This document shows positions 58,699 through 64,000 of a stretch of DNA of 64,000 nt, piece after piece (the stretch's first letter is position 1; each line of letters opens with the position of its first letter). Position numbers and translations under genes: made by a program. The stretch covers positions 6,741,973 through 6,805,972 of the forward strand of contig CP137679.1 in assembly GCA_037976565.1 (NCBI GenBank). Direction: 5' to 3'. Source of the stretch: Mesocentrotus franciscanus. Its lineage: Eukaryota > Echinodermata > Echinoidea > Camarodonta > Strongylocentrotidae. The notes below the pieces were generated by a model. That model saw only the letters and a program-made list of their open reading frames with translations. It searched no databases and was not told the origin of the DNA.

Positions 58699-58990
58699 GG
58701 CCGTAGTTTTACACTGCAAAGTTACCTTGTAGTGCGGATGCACTTATGGTTACTTCAAGTTTACTTGAAGTTATTAACCACAACTATGAGCAGTTGGGTC
58801 CCTCACTAGAAGGTATGTGACGTGCGGACGTAATTAACTTTGAGGTTAATGCAAGCTTATAGTTAATATGACTACCGTACTTGCTCAGCTTGTGGTTGAA
58901 AAGTTTAAATACTAGTTGTTGTGAACCCTCATCGTGGTTAACTTTGAGGTTTCGCCAACATAAAACTATGACAGTTCTGTGTGAACATAG
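58699..58990. mobile_element. Possible MITE, TTTTACACTGCA ends
   Basis: GGCCGTAGTTTTACACTGCA and GACAGTTCTGTGTGAACATAG are weak inverted ends; internal GTTACTTCAAG/CTTGAAGT and TAACTTTGAGGTT motifs repeat. It resembles family 5 ends. Boundaries are uncertain. Confidence 0.4.
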
Positions 58991-59028
58991 CTATTGGTTT
59001 ATTGGCTGTAACATTTTATATTGAGATT

Positions 59029-59188
59029 CAGTCCAACCTGTCTTAGTGGCCACCTCTCTATAAAGGCCACCTGTCTTTAGTGGCCAAGTCTTTTGTCTCC
59101 CTTAAGAGATAAATATGTGTTGTAGAACCTGTCCACAGTGGCCACTTTTTCTGTTTCCCTTGAGTGGCCTTTATAGACAGTTTGACTG
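59029..59188. mobile_element. 160-bp MITE, CAGTCxAACCTGTCT ends
   Basis: CAGTCCAACCTGTCTTAGTG pairs with CTTTATAGACAGTTTGACTG; AGTGGCCAC motifs recur inside. A right TA flank fits a Tc1/mariner-type MITE. Confidence 0.65.
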
Positions 59189-59308
59189 TATCTTGTTGTC
59201 AACATTATATCCAAGTTTGTATGGGGCAAATTTGTGATTTTGCTTATCATCTGGGGAAGTTCAAAATGATGATTGTCAGATTGTCTTTGTCTCAATTTTC
59301 TCTCTTAG

Positions 59309-59468
59309 TGTGAAAGCACAGCTCCCTCTGCATACATTTTATGTGTACCTGCATGACACCCGTTATTCAGTAATCGTACCTTTCTTGTCTGCATTGCTGC
59401 CCTCTCATGGCAGTGAACTTACAGGATTTCTTTCCATTCCCATGGGCAGAAGTTATTCATCTCTTTAA
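59309..59468 (+). CDS. Locus B probable terminal exon, unrecognised protein
   Basis: A textbook acceptor (CTCAATTTTCTCTCTTAG|TGTG) is followed by 52 open codons: VKAQLPLHTFYVYLHDTRYS, VIVPFLSALLPSHGSELTGF, LSIPMGRSYSSL, then TAA at 59466. It enters in phase 2. The mix of aromatic, aliphatic and polar residues looks like a folded domain end rather than repeat. AATAAA signals follow at about 59506. Whether it belongs to the same transcript as the upstream exons is inferred from strand and proximity; the exit phase of the preceding exon is unresolved. The family is not recognised. Confidence 0.6.
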
Positions 59469-61705
59469 AAAAATACACTTTTACTTCTGTATATTTATTT
59501 ACAAATAAAAAACACATTTAAGATATAATTTAAAATACCATGGTAGAAAAAAGACACTTTTCTTGTATCTCTTACATGTTGTTTATTTATTATTCATTTT
59601 TACTTCTTTTCAACAATTTCTATCAAATATGAAATTCATAAAATTAAATGGATGCTATGTCTAGTTTTTATATTTGCCATTAAATTATGTGTCCATATTG
59701 TATCTCAGATGCTAATTTTGTTAAAGATACCCCACCCCCCCCCCAACCCAGACCTGTAATTTGCACTTGAATGCATGTTAAATATACCTCAAGCACGCTT
59801 TTATCATGAGAAACAGAACACGCATGATTCATGCAAAATGTTGATTTTTTTTTTCTTCATCCAGGCATACAATGTATTAGAGGCAGGAAATGAATTATAA
59901 ATGCAATAATTAAGATTTCACTTGTCTCTCTTTTACACCCTCTCCCCAACCTTCAACAACTACAAAATTGTGTTTTTTCTTTCTTTTTAACGTGTTTTTT
60001 TTGTCAGATGTATTATGAAAGCAAGTGTCTATTTTGGGAAAAATTAACATTAAACAAAAATAATTAAGCCATCTTCTTGCAGCATACCAATCCTGAAGGC
60101 ATGTCATGTGTGGGTTGTCTACAAAAAATGCAATGAGGGTTTGATTGGCAATATCTTATAAAGTGCTCCCTAGAATTTTGTGGGTATGGTAGTCATACTA
60201 TCATCTAGACCATGTGTGAATTTCCCAAGGATTTATGCTAGAACTACAAAGTTATAACTGATTTTGTAAAATGTACCAGTTTTCACAAAATTACAAAGAG
60301 AGCTAGTTGAATAGCTTCAGTGCACAATAAGTGGGTACCTGTCTCTTCTGCATTTCCAAACAATCCTTTTCATTGAATTATTCTAACTCATGACTTTGTG
60401 GTGAAATCACAGCTGACACATTTCTAGATTAATATTTCATTTGTAAAATGTCATGAAAATATCATTAAAATATCTTTTGATTACAAGAAGCAAAATAACA
60501 TATTTCAAGAAGTTTCTGAAGTAAATGATGATTTTCTTAGTTGTTACATTTTGTCATATTTAAATCGTTCTGGCCTGACAATGTACTGTAGGAATCACCC
60601 AAGCATTATTTTAAAAGAAATTCATTGTATTACTGATTCTACTCTTCAAATATTCATTTCAAGTTAGGCAACAAACACAAAACAATGATTTTATGATATC
60701 CATTTTCAGACGATCTATGAAAATTAAATATGTCTTTCAAGTTACCCCACATTTTTATTTGATATGTCCAATGTGCTTCTACAAAAATTTACAAAAAGGC
60801 ACTAAGTAAAATTAATGTTTTTGTAAATGGCATTAATCTGAATTATTGACACCTTGTTTGTTGCAAAAATTGAAGTTATTCTGACAGCTTGCCATGAAAT
60901 GTTCAGGAGCCCGGCATATGCTCATTGTACATTGATGCTGTTCCTTGCACTATCCCTGTAACATTGGAAAAATGCTACTTCTTACGAAAATGGTTGTGAA
61001 TTTGTAGTTTTTGCTCAGATCCTAATGAGATTCACAAGAAAATGAGGAGCTACAACTCCAACATCCCTTATAAAATATCAATGAGGATGGCTTCTTATTT
61101 TTTAAGATATTGCCACTCGAAATGTCGTTGCATTTTTGTAGACACCCTGTATAGTACCTTTTCATGGCAGTTACATAGCGCTGTACTTAATGTCCCACAT
61201 GTGTGGCCTAATATACAAAATAATATTGCTTCAAAATGATCTATTTTATGAAACCAAAATGCAACCATTATGGATATTACACTGATACTTGTAGGGTAAT
61301 TGATGAGGGGTTAATTGGTCACAATATAACCAGGAAAGTGAGAGGAATCTGCTTCCAATTATTTCTGATTTCCTCCTGCCCTGGGAACTGGTACTAGGGA
61401 CAAACAGATATAGCCCTTGTTTAATTGAATTAGAGCTTTGCCACTAACCACACCCTATATTCATTAGCATAGGGTCGGCATCACGATGAATACAGCGTGT
61501 TAAAGACCATTTGGTAATAATATGGTATTCTTGTTTAGTGCACATCACATTATGATAAATGCTTGTAAAGTTTTTACATGTTATGTGCTTTCAAAGTACT
61601 TTGGGTATTATATCCTCTGCTTTAGCTCTGACAACCATGCATAGCCCTCAGTGCCTTACTACACCTGAGTCAAGTGTGGCAAATGTAGATTAATGTCATA
61701 TATTT

Positions 61706-61775
61706 GGAGCCAGAAGGGAATTAACTCATATACTTTAACACAGAGTTAACGCTCTTCTGGGACTGAACAGACAGC
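61706..61775. repeat. AGAAGGG hairpin family copy
   Basis: GGAGCCAGAAGGGAATTAAC and GAGTTAACGCTCTTCTGGGA are inverted around a ~20-base loop. A short SINE S1 fragment (GTGTGGCAAATGTAGATTAA) lies just upstream at 61670-61695. Confidence 0.6.
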
Positions 61776-62025
61776 ATCTTGATAAAGGTTGTTGTGCTGC
61801 AGCAGTCCATTTACAGTATTGGTGGCAGTAAAGAATTGCTGTTTGGTTCTTGGAAAGTCTTTTTGTGTTTGCTGTGAGATTTCCTCACCTCATTTAAATG
61901 AAGGGGATTATATTTTCCCTCAGTGCTGCTCTCTTTGGGAAAATTGGATCACAATGGAAAATATTAATCCTTTACGGTCCAAAAATGTTAATTACATACC
62001 CTACCAATATCTATTATATTAGACA

Positions 62026-62350
62026 GTCTTAATTACACTTTATTATATAAACTTATAAGGTACTTGCGATCTAATGCCTTGTTTTTTTTAGTCTTAATTA
62101 CACTTTGTTATATAAACTTATAAGGTACTTGCGATCTAATGCCTTGTTTTTTTTAGTCTTAATTACACTTTGTTATATAAACTTATAAGGTACTTGCGAT
62201 CTAATGCCTTGTTTTTTTTAGTCTTAATTACACTTTGTTATATAAACTTATAAGGTACTTGCGATCTAATGCCTTGTTTTTTTTAGTCTTAATTACACTT
62301 TGTTATATAAACTTAAAAGGTACTTGTGATCTAATGCCTTGTTTTTTTCG
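62026..62350. repeat. 65-bp tandem repeat, five near-identical units
   Basis: Units start GTCTTAATTACACTTTGTTA at 62026, 62091, 62156, 62221 and 62286. The middle three are identical to each other; the first and last show one to three changes. The purity implies very recent expansion, or a collapsible assembly region. Confidence 0.95.
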
Positions 62351-62394
62351 TCCAGTCACCCAGCCTTCCAGCCTTCCGTGTCAAATGCGTGTTG

Positions 62395-62912
62395 TCAAAG
62401 GTAATGCAAAGTTTTGGGAAATTTTGAAAATTGGATGGATAGTAATTCTTTAAAATTTTGATATAGTTGGATGCCCCTGTGGATGTATTATAAGCACTAT
62501 AAAATTTAGCCCCTAAAACACTTCTGCTTTCGAGCAAATTGAATAATCAAAATTTACTGGTGCTCCCGGTAAATTTCAAATATTTCAAATAGCGCCTAAG
62601 GCCATTCCATGGTAGCTGCGACCATGAAAATCTCAGAATATGCAGTTCTGATATATAATTTCCAAACGGGAATAGAATTCGGAAGATTGTAGTCAAGAAA
62701 CATTGTTTTAAAGCTAAAGAAATATCAGTCTTGAGAGGGCGCTATACACCATAAAGAGTTTATTATTTACAATTTCATCACTTACAATGTATGACTCGAT
62801 TTTAACCGCGACAACGATCATTGAATATTGTAAAATCGCATATGGTATGCTTCCAATATGTTCATTTGAACGAAATTCATGACCCCATACCAAAACTTTG
62901 TATTACCTTTAA
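62395..62912 (+). mobile_element. TTAA MITE family 2, copy 4
   Basis: It runs from TCAAAGGTAATGCAAAGTTT to CTTTGTATTACCTTTAA and is full length, starting 45 bp after the 65-bp array. Confidence 0.9.
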
Positions 62913-63273
62913 GACAATGCAAACAATGAGTATGCGATAGTGCGTGCAGGGTTGCTTGGATACGGTAGGCAAAAATGTGCTAATAACTATCCTCGCAATC
63001 AATATTAAGTGACAAGCTGTGGACCAATCACAACTTTTATCTCTTAGAGCTATATAGTATTATCTTATAAAAAATGATGTCCACTTAACAAAGGGTATTG
63101 CTTATAATATTATCCACATATTATTGTTTGGGCATTTTATTTTCCATTCTTTGCCCCCCTCCCTCTACATTATATGTGTTGATCAGTTTTACATCTTTAA
63201 TTTCTCATATTTTCTATGGTCTATCACGATGTACCATAGAAAAGGTGGATGGTAGTGATCAGGTCATGAACGA

Positions 63274-63440
63274 TTATACAAATAATGCACTGTTGCGAGT
63301 GTGTTAGGGCAGGGCCAGTGCACAAAGTTTAGTCAGTGCCCATAGTGATAATGCACGCGCCCGCAGGTCAAGTGCATTATCGATATCGCACTGAAACTGC
63401 CCTAACACATGAGCGAAACAGTGCATTATTTGTTTTATAA
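63274..63440. mobile_element. Near-palindromic MITE (family P), copy 2
   Basis: Arms ACAAATAATGCACTGTTGCG + GTGTGTTAGGGCAG pair with CTGCCCTAACACATGAGCG + AACAGTGCATTATTTGT; the inner GATAATGCAC/GTGCATTATC arms also pair. It shares the TATA(A)ACAAATxATGCA outline with 8609-8788. Confidence 0.7.
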
Positions 63441-63471
63441 GACGGGTCGGCAATACATTCTTACAATATAG

Positions 63472-63550
63472 TCTAGATCTAGAGTATAAATTTCTATATT
63501 AGATCTAGATCTAAGTTAGATCTAACTAGATCTAACTAGATCTAGGCCTA
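63472..63550. repeat. (TAGATC)n-like repeat
   Basis: A cluster of AGATCTA palindromes and CTAGATCTAA units. Confidence 0.8.
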
Positions 63551-64000
63551 GAATATTCTAATGTTATGCACAAATTAAATTTGGCTGAATTACGCGAAAG
63601 TGATATCTGCAGATATCGAGCATCGGTTATCAATTTTTGATGGGAGATGTTTTGCATGGTGGGGGAAAAAAAATGCACGCCCACGTGATGTCAATTGACC
63701 AATCGGATTGCTTAGATTCTAGAACCCATCTTATAAAACAAGTTAACCAGACCATCCTTATTAATTCATTACAATTTAATTTCTTTTGAGCAAGACACAT
63801 GTGATGATATTTGGTTGGTTGTGAAGGTCGAAAATATCTTAATGCATTCTAAACAATGTTTTTAAATGTGTTTGAAGTAAAATTTGATTATATTTCTTTA
63901 GATTAATAGTACTTAGCAATCGTACAATCTATTGATTGCACTATTATAGGTCACTGTTGTCTCTGAATTGCTCTCTAAAATGGGAAGAAATCTTTCATAA

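Noticed and set aside
62331..62537. Recurring minus-strand ORF (SVLGAKF...NTSTGAS) also seen at 48511
   Set aside because: It recurs because both lie in MITE 2 copies; it is frameshifted in other copies and has no recognised domain.

Overview
The window looks like nuclear DNA of a marine deuterostome invertebrate, most likely an echinoderm such as a sea urchin. The reasons are AT-rich sequence with spliced genes and long introns, abundant ACATGTACATGT-type palindromic microsatellites, tRNA-derived SINEs with the 'CTTTGGCAAGACATTAATCC' core, CR1/L2-like LINE remnants, and a very dense load of short non-autonomous DNA transposons. Nothing suggests bacterial, organellar or viral origin. The species call is inference; no alignment was possible.

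Two host genes are visible, divergently oriented about 9.4 kb apart. Locus A lies on the minus strand, with five exons at 17579-18007, 9399-9450, 8848-9064, 6413-6611 and 5044-5174. All four junctions close in phase and give about 342 aa of a Ser/Pro/basic-rich, probably disordered protein that I do not recognise; its 3' end is missing or lies to the left. Locus B lies on the plus strand. It starts at 27441, has a 23.5 kb first intron, then exons near 51026, 55903, 57234, perhaps 58219, and a terminal exon at 59309-59468. The 5' and 3' exons look good, but the middle joins do not close cleanly and the family is not recognised. One of its exons appears to be hit by a transposon one base from its splice donor.

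Almost everything else is repeat. By region: 1-660 diverged tandem repeats; 1240-1965 LINE reverse-transcriptase tail (minus); 2567-5000 a probable 2.4 kb terminal-inverted-repeat element with a tRNA-like insert; 11663-12300 a hAT-type element with an 8-bp target duplication and an internal 113-bp satellite; 12648-17202 a 4.5 kb foldback element with arms of 1.45-1.7 kb around a decayed multi-domain ORF; 18820-20302 a TTAA MITE split by a second element; 21168-21705 a 55-bp tandem array; 22345-25382 TTAA MITEs and a minisatellite; 25500-26950 low-complexity and hAT-end-like debris; 36200-46600 a nested set of MITEs; 49747-50789 a head-to-tail MITE array; 53303-55700 five different short elements in 2.4 kb; 62026-62350 a fresh 65-bp tandem array next to another TTAA MITE.

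The most unusual content is therefore mobile-element biology. It includes a foldback element whose inverted arms each carry the Cys-rich C-terminus of its ORF and many AGGTCA direct repeats, at least four MITE families sharing a TTAAAGG terminus, and several datable nested insertions with target-site duplications or filled and empty paralogous sites. No rRNA, CRISPR or intact functional tRNA gene was seen.
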